Assembly (NCBI GenBank): GCA_031216915.1 | Contig: CM062292.1 | Location: 201,211,262 to 201,275,261, forward strand | From: Pictodentalium vernedei | Taxonomy: Eukaryota; Mollusca; Scaphopoda; Dentaliida; Dentaliidae | Length of the DNA: 64,000 nucleotides | Direction of reading: 5' to 3' | Part shown: piece by piece, positions 32,085-45,010 of the stretch | How the letters are laid out: every line of letters starts with the position of its first letter | How positions within the stretch are numbered: the stretch's first letter is position 1 | Translations under genes and position numbers: made by a program | Notes under the pieces: model-generated | Seen by the model: the letters and a program-made list of their open reading frames with translations, nothing else | What the model was told of the DNA's origin: nothing | The model's database searches: none

Positions 32085-35000
32085 TGTCCCCGCATTTTCA
32101 AAAATGAGGGGATATAGTCATAATCTCCGTCCCTCCGTCCGTCTGTCTGTCCGTACGTCACACCCTGAAAAGCTCCTAGGTATTTAATTCGAAACATTTA
32201 AACTATGCTAATGTGTTCAGGTAGCAACTCTAGATGTGCATGAAGGTTTCAAAATTTTGATTTGGTCCCAGGTGGTTCCAGTGGAACCACTTTTATCATT
32301 AGAAAATCAGTTTTCATCGAAAGGCTCCTAGGGTATTTAATTCGAAACGCTTAAGCTATGTTAATGTGTTCAGGTAACATCTCTAGATGTGCATGAAGGT
32401 TTCAAAATTTTGATTTGGCCACAGGTGGTTCCAGTGGAACCACTTTTATCATTAGAAAATCAGTTTTCATTGAAAGGCTCCTAGGGTATTTAATTCGAAA
32501 TGTTTAAACTATGCTAATGTGTTCAGGTAACATCTCTAGATGTACATGAAGGTTTCGTAATTTTGATTTTGCCCCAGGTGGTTTGCATGAAGGTTTCGGA
32601 ATTTTGATTTGGCCCCAGGTGGTTCCAGTGGAACCACTTTTAGTGTTCAAAAATCAGTTTTCATCGAAAGGCTCCTAGGGTATTTAATTCGAAACGTTTA
32701 AACTATTCTAATGTGTTCAGGTAACATGTCTAGATGTGCATGAATGTTTATCGTTAGAAAATCAGTTTTCATCGAAAGGCTCCTGGGGTATTTAATTTGA
32801 AACATTATAAGTATGCTAAGGTGTTCAGGTAACAACTCTAGATGTGCATGAAGGTTTCAGAATTTTTATTTGGCCCCACGTGGTTCTGATGGAACCACTT
32901 TTATCGTTAGAAAATCAGTTTTCATCGAAAGGCTCCTAGGGTATTTAATTCGAAACGTTTAAACTATGCTAATGTATTCAGGTAACATGTCTAGATGTGC
33001 ATGAATGTTTCGGAATTTTGATTTGGCACCAGGTGGTTCCAGTGGAACCACTTTTATCGTTAGAAAATCAGTTTTCATCGAAAGGCTCCTGGGGTATTTA
33101 ATTCGAAATGTTCAAACTATGATAATGTGTTCAGGTAACAACTCTAGATGTACATAAAGGTTTCAGAATTTTGATTGGGCCCCAAGTGGTTCCGGTGGAA
33201 CCACTTTTATCGTTGGAAAATCCGTTTTCATCGAAAGGCTCCTAGGGTATTTAATTCGAAATGTTTAATCTATGCTAACTTGTTCAGGTAACATCTCTAG
33301 ATGTGCATGACAGTTTCGGAATTTTGATTTGGCCCCAGGTGGTTCCCGTGGAACCACTTTTATTGTTAGAAAATCAGTTTTCATTGAAAGGCTCCTAGGG
33401 TATTTAATTCAAAATGTTTAAACTATGCTAATGTGTTCAGGTAACATCTCTAGATGTGCATAAAGGTTTCAGAATTTTGATTTGGCCCCAAGTGGTTCCA
33501 CTGGAACCACTTTTATCGTTGGAAAATCGGTTTTCATCTAAAGGCTACCAGGGTATTCAATTTGAAACGTTTCAACTATGCTACGGTGTTCAGGTAGCAA
33601 CTCTAGATTTGCATGAAGGTTCGGAATTTTGATTTGGCCCCAGGTGGTTCCAGTGGAACCACTTTTAGTGTTCAAAAATCAGTTTTCATCGAAAGGCTCC
33701 AAGGGTATTTAATTCGAAATGTTTAAACTATGCTAATGTGTTCAGGTAACATCTCTAGATGTACATGAAGGTTTCGGAATTTTGATTTTGCCCCAGGTGG
33801 TTCCAGTGGAACCACTTTTATCATTACAAAATCAGTTTTCATCAAAAGGCTCCTATGGTATTTAATTCGAAATGTTTAATCTATGCTAACTTGTTCAGGT
33901 AACATCTCTAGATGTGCATGACAGTTTCGGAATTTTGATTTGGCCCCAGGTGGTTCCCGTGGAACCACTTTTATTGTTAGAAAATCAGTTTTCATTGAAA
34001 GGCTCCTAGGGTATTTAATTCAAAATGTTTAAACTATGCTAATGTGTTCAGGTAACATCTCTAGATGTGCATAAAGGTTTCAGAATTTTGATTTGGCCCC
34101 AAGTGGTTCCACTGGAACCACTTTTATCGTTGGAAAATCGGTTTTCATCTAAAGGCTACCAGGGTATTCAATTTGAAACGTTTCAACTATGCTACGGTGT
34201 TCAGGTAGCAACTCTAGATTTGCATGAAGGTTTTGGAATTTTGATTTGGCCCCAGGTGGTTCCAGTGGAACCACTTTTAGTGTTCAAAAATCAGTTTTCA
34301 TCGAAAGGCTCCAAGGGTATTTAATTCGAAATGTTTAAACTATGTTAATGTGTTCAGGTAACATCTCTAGATGTGCATGAAGGTTTCGAAATTATGATTT
34401 GGCCCCAGGTGGTTCCAGTGGAACCACTTTTATCGTTAGAAAATCAGTTTTCATCGAAAGGCTCCTAGAATATTTAATTTGAAATGTTTAAACTATGCTA
34501 ATGTGTTCAGGTAACATCTCTAGATGTGCATGAACATTTTGGAATTTTGATTTGGCCTCATGTGGTTCCAGTGGAATCACTTTTATCGTTGGAAAATCAG
34601 TTTTCATCGAAAGGCCCCTAGGGTATTTAATTCAAAACATTTAAACTATGCTAATATGTTCAGATAGCAACTCCAAATGTGCATGAAGGTTTCGGAATTT
34701 TGATTTGGTCCCAGGTGGTTCCAGTGGAACCACTTTTATTATTAGAAAATGAGTTTTCATCAAAAGGCCTCTAGGGTATTTAATTCAAAATGTTTAAACT
34801 ATGCTAATGTGTTCAGGTAACATGTCAAGATGTGCATGAACGTTTTGCAATTTTGATTTGGCCAAAGGTGGTTCCAGTAGAACCATTTTTATCGTTAGAA
34901 AACCAGTTTTCATCGAAAGGCTCCTGGGGTATTTAATTTGAAACATTAAAACTATGCTAAGGTGTCAGGTAACAACTCTAGATGTGCATGAAGGTTTCAG

Positions 35001-37825
35001 AATTTTTATTTGACCCCCACGTGGTTCTGGTGGAACCACTTTTATCGTTGAATGAAAGTGTCAATGACACTGTAGCTCAACTTGTCAAGACATGTACATT
35101 TATAGTATGTAACACAGCAATGACAAACATCTAGGTAATGACCTGATAACAAAGGTACATATAAAATATTGTAACGGTCTGTACATAAATACTGACCGTA
35201 GCCTGTCACAAATGTATAGGTAAAGTATTGTAAAGGTGGGTGACAGTCAGATGCTAAACTAGAAAAGAAATCTTTGAGTCCCAGAGTGGGTCTGACTGAA
35301 CCCCCAAATATTTGTTCTCATAGCACAGTGATAACAAAGGCACCCCAAAACACACTCGTTCCTGTCCCAAGGTGAAAACAAAGGTACCCAAGAAGTTTCT
35401 TGAAGATCAGTTCATAAATACGAGCTGTATAGAAGTTGTGACAAAAAACTGATTGGACCTAATTTCGGTACAAAATGGCCACTGGCAGCCATCTTGAATT
35501 TTGGACCGCACCCAGAAACACTCGTTCTCGTCCCAAGGTGATAACAAAGGTACCCAAGAAGTTTCGTGAAGATCAGTTGATAAATACAGCCTCTAGCCTG
35601 AGCCGTATTGACATGTGCACTTTCAGTGTATAAGTAGCACAAAATAAATCAAAATTCATCTAATTTGCATAATTTCTGCATGAGAAAAAAACCCGTACTA
35701 TATGTGATGTATTCCATGTTACTAAACATTCATACAAAAATTTATTCAAATCAGAACTTTCATACAGAAGTTCTGTACAAAAGACTGATTGCACTAATTT
35801 TGGTAGAAAATGGCTGCTGGTGGCCATCTTGAATTTCGGACCACACCCAAAAACACTCGTTCTCATCCCACGGTGATAACAAAGGTACCCAAGAAATTTC
35901 GTAAAGATCAGTTCATAAATATGGCCTCTAGCCTGAGCCGTATAGAAGTTGTGTCACAAAACTGATTAGACCTAATTTCGGTACAAAGTGGCCATTGACA
36001 GCCATCTTGAATTTTGGACCACACTCAGAAACACTGGTTCTCGTCCCAAGGTGAAAACAGAGGTGCCCAAGAACTTTCGTGAAGATCGGTTGATAAATAC
36101 AGCCTCTAGCCCAAGCCGTATTGACATGTGTACTTACTGTGTGTAAGTAGCACTGAAAAAATCAAAGTTCATCTATTTGCATAATTTCTGCACGAGAAAA
36201 AAACCCATATTATATGTGATGTATCCCATGGTACTAAACATTCACACAAAAAATTATTCAAATCAGCGCTTTCATATGAAAGTTCTGCACAAAAATCTGA
36301 TTGCACCTAATTTTGTACAAAATGGCTGCCATCAACCATCTTGAATTTTGGACCGCACCCAAAAACACTCGTTCTCATCCCACGGTGATACCAAAGGTAC
36401 CCAAGAAGTTTCGTAAAGATCGGTTTATAAATACGGCCTCTAGCCCGAGCCGTATTGGCATTTGCACTTACAGTGCTGAAAGTAACACTAAATACATCAA
36501 AGTTAGTCTAATTTGCATAATTTACGTACGAGAAAAAAAACCTGTATTATATGTGATGTATCCCATGGTACTAAACATTCATACAAAAAATTATTCAAAT
36601 CAGCGCTTTCATATGGAAGTTCTGCGCAAAAATCTGATTGCACCTAAGTTTGTACAAAATGACTGCCAGCGACCAACTTGAATTTCGGATCGGACCCGAA
36701 AACACTCATTCTCGTCCCACAGTCATAACAAAGGTAGCCAAGAAGTTTCATAAAGATCGGTTCATAAATACGTCCTCTAGCCCGAGCTGTATTGAATTGT
36801 TGACGGACAGACGGACGACTGGCCTTGGCATAAGCTCAAATTTGGCTTCGCCAAAGTTGAGCTAAACATCAGTTTTCATCGAAAGGCTCCTAGAGTATTT
36901 AATTCGAAACGTTTAAACTATGCTAATATGTTCAGGTAGCAATTCTAGATGTGCATGAAGGTTTCGGAATTTTGATTTGGCACCAGGTGGTTCCAGTGGA
37001 ACCACTTTTATCGTTCAACAATCAGTTTTCATCGAAAGGCTCCTAGGGTATTTAATTCGAAACGTTTAAACTATTCTAATGTGTTCAGGTAACATGTCTA
37101 GATGTGCATGAATGTTTATCGTTAGAAAATCAGTTTTCATCGAAAGGCTCCTGGGGTATTTAATTTGAAACATTATAAGTATGCTAAGGTGTTCAGGTAA
37201 CAACTCTAGATGTGCATGAAGGTTTCAGAATTTTTATTTGGCCCCACGTGGTTCTGGTGGAACCACTTTTATCATTAGAAAATCAGTTTTCATCGAAAGG
37301 CTCCTAGGGTATTTAATTCGAAACGTTTAAACTATGCTAATGTATTCAGGTAACATGTCTAGATGTGCATGAACGTTTCAGAATTTTGATTTGGCACCAG
37401 GTGGTTCCAGTGGAACCACTTTTATCGTTAGAAAATCAGTTTTCATCGAAAGGCTCCTGGGGTATTTAATTCGAAATGTTCAAACTATGATAATGTGTTC
37501 AGGTAACAACTCTAGATGTACATAAAGGTTTCAGAATTTTGATTGGGCCCCAAGTGGTTCCGGTGGAACCACTTTTATCGTTGGAAAATCCGTTTTCATC
37601 GAAAGGCTCCTAGGGTATTTAATTAGAAACATTTAAACTATGCTCTGTGTTCAGGTAACATCTCTAGATGTGCATGAAGGTTTCGGAATTTTGATTTAGC
37701 CCCAGGTGGTTCCCGTGAAACCACTTTTATTGTTAGAAAATAAGTTTTCATCAAAAGGCTCCTTGGGTATTTAAATTGGAAATGTTAAAACTATGCCAAG
37801 GTGTAGTTAAGGAAATGCGGGGATA
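32085..37825 (-). mobile_element. HLE-8: minus-strand Helitron-like element, split by HLE-9
   Basis: Orientation follows from the GTCC/GTCTGTCC microsatellite (32127-32155) lying next to the terminal hairpin CCCCGCATTTTCAAAAATGAGGGG minus one mismatch (32088-32111). At the other end AAATGCGGGGA (37813-37823) is the perfect 11-bp complement of TCCCCGCATTT (32087-32097). Between them lie about 24 monomers of ~154 bp. Each carries a palindrome GTGGTTCCA-N-TGGAACCAC with variable centre. Blocks are duplicated: about 32650-33240 recurs at 37020-37610, and 33262-33690 at 33874-34300. The terminal CTAA is not evident on this end. Confidence 0.75.
35051..36865 (+). mobile_element. HLE-9: Helitron-like element inside HLE-8
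   Basis: Same family as HLE-7: 5' AGTGTCAATGACACT hairpin, GCTCAACTTGTC, ~340-bp units, microsatellite (36803-36818), and 3' hairpin GCTCAAATTTGGC..GCCAAAGTTGAGC with CTAA at 36862-36865. It interrupts one monomer of the HLE-8 array ('tatcgttg' before, 'atcagttttcatcg' after), so the target is known from dozens of neighbouring monomers. It lacks the HLE-6 insertion found in HLE-7. Confidence 0.85.
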
Positions 37826-39019
37826 CACCAGTGTGTGTTTTGCACACAAATAACTCAATCTAGTTTATTCTTGTGAAAACCCTGGATTTAACTAGATAAT
37901 TTTCAAACTACCGAGCAACAAATACTTGTTGGATATTAATTCCATTTGAATTTTGCCAAGTGTTTTATTGGAATATATTGGAGACTGCTGAATTTTTTAG
38001 TGAATATTTCATTACAGTTTAATGGATACTGTTTCTGCACACGCTTTCTTGGATATTATATATATATATTATATATATTGAACTTTATTTTGGACTAACT
38101 GATAAGTACTTCAGTTTTATTTTTCTGTAAACCATACAGCGTAAAAGATATTGTATCATTTTCTTTTCATATTATTTTTGGGGGTAAAATTTCAGAATAG
38201 TTAAATTGATGTTATTGTTGCTGAATCTCAGATTTCTTTTTGTTACCTGTATTAACTTATTACAAACCACAACATATGTTTTGTTAAGGGTTAACAGAAA
38301 TGAAAACATTGTGATCGATTGAAACGTTATACAAATAACCACTAAATTCCACTTTTTTTATCTTGAAATTCCTAATGTATGCATTTATTCATTAAATCTT
38401 GTTCGATTGAGCTCAATATTATAAGATATTATAATGGTTACATACTCATGTCATTATCACAGGGTAGAGCAATGCCCCAATTCTGGTTGAATAAAATGTC
38501 TAGAAACTGCAGATATTCCACAAGCAAATATGTCATTCAGTTGACTAGATTATACCATACAAAGAAGTTTAGTCCTTTCCTAAAGTAAGGGCCAACACCA
38601 TACACAAAAATTCCTATTCAAATTTTTTTTTATTTTTTTTTTGTACCACCTATTGCATATGATCTTCATTGAAACGAGCAATGTTTTTGAGGTAAACACT
38701 GAACTTTTTTTTTAGTCATTTAAGATTGTATTTTAGAAGTAACATAGAGCCTGGAAATAACCTGCGAATGATCGTTGAGGTTACATAGGGTTTACTTTGC
38801 CAGTTAGACCTGACAATGTTTTGAGACTAACTTGATTCAAGGGACATTGCATCAACAAACAGAATTCCCATCAAAATAAATAGCAACAACTAATGTGCGA
38901 TCTTGTCCAAAGCAATTTATTTTGGCAGTAATTCTGTTAAGATCTAAATAGCATGGCTGGTCTAGAATGGTGTATTAAATATGGAGAAAGAAGAAAAGTA
39001 TCACAACACATTTTTCTTG
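37826..39019. other. AT-rich spacer, nothing recognised
   Basis: Contains an AT dinucleotide run near 38055-38080 and T-rich stretches. No gene or element ends supported. Confidence 0.4.
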
Positions 39020-39025
39020 TAGGGT

Positions 39026-40248
39026 CAGTCCTTTCCAGGAACAAATTTCACGAGTGCAAAAATCTGCTCTTGCGAATTTGGTCATGAGTGCAATTTGCAC
39101 TCGCAAAAAGGTAACTCTCTAAAATTTAGTTCCTGGAGGTCTGGAAAGGATATGTAAGCCATTGAATCGTTAAATCTTGTAAGGAGGAAAAAATGACTGG
39201 CTCTTTTTGTAAAAACTGACACCTGCTTCCAAAGTTTCTCTAAAAAGTATATTTAGAAACAAAGTCTGTCCCACAACTGAATCAATCATATCCCGTAAGG
39301 CCTCTCCTCTCAAATCAGTCCTCACACAGTCGGCATACTTGACACATATTTTGCACCAAATTTTTTCAACAAAGGTCTTTCCAGACATTTCACTGAAGTG
39401 CATTTCATAACCTATCAAGTCTTTGAATGTCCACTTTAAAAGTGTTGACAATAATAGTGGCATGCTGCTTGTATTTAAACACAAAAATAATAGTATTTAT
39501 AGTACATGTGTGTGCAATTGAATCTAGCTGCTTGCATAAAATTCAATAGGTTATAGGATTCAAATTATATACTTCATGAAATATGTTTGGTTGATCAAAT
39601 TAATTGATGGCAGATATGATAAGTAAAAGAATAATATAATTTCTCTTCATACACTTGGAAAAATGAGTTTGAACGAAGAGTCAGTTACATTCCCAAATGC
39701 AAGGAAATTGAGTCTTTCAGGTTAAATTTCTTTTAATTTTCTAACTTCGTGCCAAACCATGGTCGACCCAGAGGGTATTGGGACCCACAAGCTAGGCTAC
39801 AAAAAAGTTGCTAATCAATTTTTTGTGAACATATCAAGGTCTGTCTTCAGATCGAAGAAATTTGACAATGTCGGCGAATCACTTTCTGCATAGTAAACAA
39901 AGTTGACAGTGATAACTGGGGAAATCCAGTTTATTTACAAAAAATCTAACTGATTTATGAATTGTAAACTGCACATGTTGTGTGCAGACTCATGTTAAAA
40001 CTATTATACAACAATTCTTTTTTTTAAAGCTTAAATTCCGCTTGCAAGAAACATTAACGGTCAAAGAATGTTACAAAAAATGTTAACAATTAATTCTGTG
40101 CATGTAAATCTCTTGATTCACAATGGCACACTAAATATTTGTGAGCGCAATTTTCAGCACTTGTAAATTCCAATTTGTGAGCGCTTACTGGCACATTTGC
40201 ACTTGTGCCCATCTTCTGAAAAGGTCTGAAAAGGTCTGAAAAGGACTG
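39026..40248. mobile_element. 1.2 kb TIR DNA transposon with 6-bp target duplication
   Basis: Inverted ends CAGTCCTTTCCAG (39026-39038) and CTGAAAAGGACTG (40236-40248) match 12 of 13, flanked by the perfect direct repeat TAGGGT (39020-39025 and 40249-40254). Subterminal repeats: 'aaggtctgaa' in tandem at the right end and 'gagtgcaatttgcactc' near the left end. Superfamily not assigned; the duplication length is not the 8 bp of hAT or the 2 bp of mariner. Confidence 0.7.
39170..39484 (-). pseudogene. Short frame inside the 39-40 kb transposon, possible transposase relic
   Basis: 104-codon frame lying wholly within the TIR element. It contains IWCKICVKYADC, a CxxC pair in a context like the zinc-binding start of BED/hAT-type transposase-like proteins. 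The rest is not recognised and no second zinc half is visible. It may be the remnant of the element's own protein, or a chance frame. Confidence 0.3.
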
Positions 40249-40254
40249 TAGGGT

Positions 40255-41440
40255 ATAGCATAATCTGTTAGTGGGTTATGATGTCATCTCTTTATTTCCA
40301 ACCCCGTGTCATTCTGTAGTTGAGTTATGGTAAAGGGTTGACAAATAAGACAGCAACAACATTTTATATAGTTACCATAATAGAACAACTGCTTCTTTCC
40401 AATGAAGTTTTTTACATGTATCCATATGCAGTCAGCACTATCATGCTCTGCAAGAAGCTACTGTATTGTTCATCTTATAATTTTCTGTTAACATGTACAT
40501 TAAGGCTGATGTATTGATCTAAGTACAGCATATTGAATAATTTACTATGTGTTACAGTCAAACCCAAAATAACACAATTCATTACACTCAATGAAATCTA
40601 AATCAGCAATTAACTTCTTCGATTCACTGGACAATTCTCATCTTCCCTCACAGTGCTGCAAAACGACCATGAATAATGAATTCATTATATGACAGCAAAA
40701 GCACTGATGATATAGTGTGTTTGAGATACAAGTACAAATTGCCATACGTCCTTATTAATTTTTCAGACAAAGTAATTTTTTTCAAGATAATTATGCTCTG
40801 TAACAGTGAATGAATGAATGATTGAATGAGTGAATGAATGCATGAATGAACATTATTTTATCAACCAAGAGAATATGCGATAGGCTTTTTATCTTCTGTG
40901 TTCATATGGGGTTGGGCATTGGGATGGATGGCCCCCAGAAAACCTTTGGAAATAAAATGGGACTCGTTCACTGGTACATGATGGTGAAATATGTTATTCA
41001 TATTTTACGTCAAATTACCAGTAGATTGTGCATGTCAATACTGGGAAGTCCCAATACCGAGTCCTAAACTTGACATAGTTACTACCATGTAATAATATCC
41101 ATGTTTTCTAAAGAATTCCAATTTTTCAGCTGATTAGCCGAAATGGGAACCAAAGTGAAATGACTAGTGAAATGATGGCCCAAACTAAGGTGGAAAATTT
41201 CTAGTTCATTTTAATATCTAAGAGCCTTTGCTTTAACAAGTGTATTAATGTGAGTGGATATTTGTCTCATATATGTACATATAAGTGTCTGTACATATTT
41301 ACCAGGAGAGGGGGAAATGCAATATCCTAAAATATAAAACAGTGATGATGAATTTTCCCAATGATGCATGACCTCTGAGAAATATAGTACTATGATAATA
41401 AAATGCCGATAGGATCACCAATCCAATGTCGAGTTCTGAC
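40255..41440. other. Spacer with GAAT microsatellite
   Basis: A (TGAA)n-type tract lies at 40806-40852. No other structure or gene supported. Confidence 0.4.
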
Positions 41441-42342
41441 AGCACAAAAGTGGGTTTAATCATTATCCATTTCTCGTCCAGAAACCAGTTGTTTACAATT
41501 TAGTATGTGAAGGGTCACTGTGACCTTGACCTTTGACCTAGTGATTCCAAGATAAATAGGGCTTTTTCTTGCACCAATGCCAACCTTCATGAACATGGTG
41601 GAACCATTGTAAAATTATCAACTGGAAACCAATTGTTTACGATTTATTATGTTCAAGATCACTGTGATCTTAACCTTTGACCTAGCGAGTCCAAAATAAA
41701 TAGGGGTCTTCCACTCACCGAGGCCAACCAACCTATGAAGTTTCATGAATGTGGTCAAACCATTATCAAGTTATCATCCGGAAACCAATTGTTTACAAAC
41801 AATTTACTACGTTGAAGGTCACTGTGACCGTGACCTTTCACCTAGCGAGTACAAAATAAACAGGGGTCTTCCACTCACCTAGGCCAACCAACCTATGAAG
41901 TTTCATGAATGTGGTCAAACCATTATCAAGTTATCATCCGGAAACCAATTGTTTACAATTTACTATGTTGAAGGTCACTGTGACCTTGACCTTTCACCTA
42001 GCGAGCACAAAATAAATAGAGTTCTTCCTCTCACTGATTCCAGCCTACCTATAAAAGTTTCATGAAAGTGGATCGAACCACTATAAAGTTATCATCCTAT
42101 AAAGTTATCATCTGAACCAGCTGTTTTGATTTACTATGTTCAGGGTCACTGTGACCTTGACCTTTGACCTAGGGAGTCCAAAATAAATAGGGTTCTTCCT
42201 CTCAAGAAGGCCAACCTACGTGTGAAGTTTCATGAATGTGAGTTGAACCATAGTCAAGTTATCATCCAGAAACAACTGTTTACAACTTACTATGTTCAAG
42301 GTCACTGTGACCATGACCTTTGACCTCTTGAGTTCAAAATAA

Positions 42343-44386
42343 ACAAGAAGGACGCCAACGCCCTATAGATCACCAACATTCCTCTTTGATAGTAACTTTG
42401 GCAAACACAAGAACTGTATCAAACAGGCTCATAACATGCGACAAAGCTGACCTAAACACAACCTCTTAAAAGTAAAACTCAGAAACTGACATAAACACTA
42501 AGTTAAACATGAAATTCTGAGCTAAACAGAAAACTAAACGTAAGTAAAAAATAAATAAAAAAGTTAAGAGAATGGTTTAAAACACATAGGGTGAGGGTTA
42601 AATAGTGGTAGAATGATAATAAGCACCATATAGAAGCAATATAAAGGCCATGGGATGAAAAGGGTGTCAGCAGCTGCCCTGAATAGAAACGTTAACACAC
42701 TGAAAATGTCGAAGTGTGAGCTAAACAGAAAACTCAACGTTCAAAAGTTTGAGGGAAATTTGAATTGAAATTCAGTGGACAAGGGTGAAACCATGGTACA
42801 ATGATAATGAAGAACATATATGAGGAATATAGGCACCATGGGAAGAGAAGGAACCTAAACACTAAGTCAAACATGAAATTCTGAGCTAAACAGAAAAGTA
42901 AACGTAACTAAAAAATGTTAAGAAAAAAGTTTAAAATGCACTGGGTGAGAATGAAGTAATGGTAGAATGATAATAAGCACCATATGGAAGCAATATAAAG
43001 AGCATAGGATGAAAAGGGTGTTGGCAGCTGACCTAAACAAAAACTTTAACACACTGAAAATGTCTAAGTGAGATGTAAACAGGAAACTTAACATTAACTA
43101 AAAATGGGATGAAACATTTGAAGAAATTCACTGGATAAGGGTTAAATGATACAAGAATGATAATGAGGAGCATGTATGATGGAATATAAGCACCATGAGA
43201 AGAGAAGGAAAACAGCAGCTGACCTGAACACAAACTTAAACATGAAATTCTGAGGTAAACAGAAAAGTAAACGTAAGTAAAAATGGTAAGAAAAAGGTTT
43301 AATGCAGAGTATGAGGGGTTAATCATGAAACAGTGATACTGAGGAACATGTATGATGAATATAAGTGCCATGGGAAGAGAAGGAGCACAGCAGCTGACCT
43401 AAACACTTAGTTAAACATGAAACTCTGATCACTAAACAGAAAACTAAATGCAACTAAAAATGTCAAGAAAAATGTTTAAAATGCAGAGTATGAGGGGTTA
43501 ATCATGGAACAATGATACTGAGGAACATGTATGATGAATATAAGTGCCATGGGAAAAGAAGGAACACAGCAGCTGACCTAAACACTAAGTTAAACATGAA
43601 ATTCCGAGCTAAACAGAAAACTAAACGCAGCTAAAAATGTCAAGAAAAATGTTTAAAATGCAGGGTATGAGGGGTTAATCATGGAACAATGATACTGAGG
43701 AACATGTATGATGAATATAAGTGCCATGGGAAGAGAAGGATCAAAGCAGCTGACCTAAACACTAAGTTAAACATGAAATTCCGAGCTAAACAGAAAACTA
43801 AACGCAACTAAAAATGTCAAGAAAAATGTTTAAAATGCAGGATATGAGGGGTTAATCATAGAACAATGATACTGAGGAACATGTATGATAAATATAAGTG
43901 CCATGGGAAGAGAAGGAGCACAGCAGCTGACCTAAACACTAAGTTAAACATGAAATTCCGAGCTAAACAGAAAACTAAACACAACTAAAAATGTCAAGAA
44001 AAATATTCAAAATGCCGTGTATGAGGGGTTAATCATGGAACAATGAAACTGAGGGACATGTATGATGAATATAAGTGCCATGGGAAGAGAAGGAGCACAG
44101 CAGCTGACCTAAACACTTAGTTAAACATGAAATTCTGAGCTAAACAGAAAACTAAACGCAACTAAAAATGTCAAGAAAAATGTTTCAAATGCAGGGTTTG
44201 AGGGGTTAAATCATGGTAGAATGATAATAATCATCATATAGCAGCATTATAAAGGCCATGATATGGAAATAGGGTGAGTAAGTGACCTAAACAGAAATTT
44301 AAACATTATTGGACACGTACTTTGACGCCGATGCTCACCGATCGAGCCTTACCATAAGCTCACACAACAAAAGTTGGTGAGTTAAT
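42343..44386 (+). mobile_element. HLE-10: Helitron-like element inside the palindrome array
   Basis: The 5' region has TCACCAAC (42370-42377). The 3' end has hairpin CTCACacAAC..GTTggTGAG with the distal arm GTTGGTGA (44373-44380) complementary to it, ending TTAA rather than CTAA. The inside holds about ten monomers of ~178 bp ('agctgacctaaacac', 'taaacagaaaactaaacg', 'atgaggggttaatcatgg'), best ordered from 43380 to 44200. Insertion lies between 'caaaataaa' and 'agggttcttcc' of the array monomer. Related by its ends to HLE-6. Confidence 0.75.
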
Positions 44387-44633
44387 AAAAAAGGGTTCTT
44401 CCGCTCACCGATGCCAACCTACCTATGAAGTTTCATGAATGTGGGTCGAACCATTATCAAGTTATTGTCCGGAAACCAATTGTTTACAGATTTACTATGC
44501 TGAAGGCCACTGTGGCCTTGACCTTTCACCTAGCGAGTCCAAAATAAATAGGGTTCTTCCTCTCACTGATGCAGACCTACCTATGAAGTTTCATAAACGT
44601 GGGTCGAACCATTATCAAGTTATCATCTGGAAA

Positions 44634-45010
44634 GGGGGCGCGGTGGCTCAGTAGGTAGAGGTGCAGGCTGCAAGCCGAGAGGTCCTCGGTTCGAATCCCA
44701 CCTGCGGCAACCGCGTTGTGTCCTTGGGCAAGACACTTCACCCCGCTTGCCTACATGGGGGCATGATGATGCTGTGTACTAAGGCGTACTGCATGTCGAT
44801 GGTGCACATGTCTTCAACCAATCTAACCCTGCCTGTGCCGCGGTGCAGAGTTCAGAGTTACGATGTTGGGGAGCTGACAGCTGCTCGTCGTTGCTCGGTA
44901 GTTCTCTCCGGGTACTCCGGCTTCCTCCACCCGTAAAACTGTCACCGACATGATATGACCCTGGCTGTTAATGTGTCGTTAAACCCAAGTAAAAAAAAAA
45001 AAAAAAAAAA
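44634..45010 (+). mobile_element. tRNA-derived SINE with perfect 13-bp target duplication
   Basis: 377 bp. The tRNA-like head has box A (TGGCTCAGTAGGTAGAG) and a textbook box B (GGTTCGAATCC), the internal RNA polymerase III promoter. A conserved central part reads GTGTCCTTGGGCAAGACACT; it may belong to a metazoan SINE superfamily domain (Meta-domain type, from memory). The tail is A20 (44991-45010). Direct repeats TATCATCTGGAAA at 44621-44633 and 45011-45023 are identical, so this is the youngest SINE here. It would move with LINE machinery; no LINE is present in the window. Confidence 0.95.

Noticed and set aside
44634-44710. Possible tRNA gene
   Set aside because: Boxes A and B are good, but the sequence continues into a SINE body with A20 tail and target duplication.
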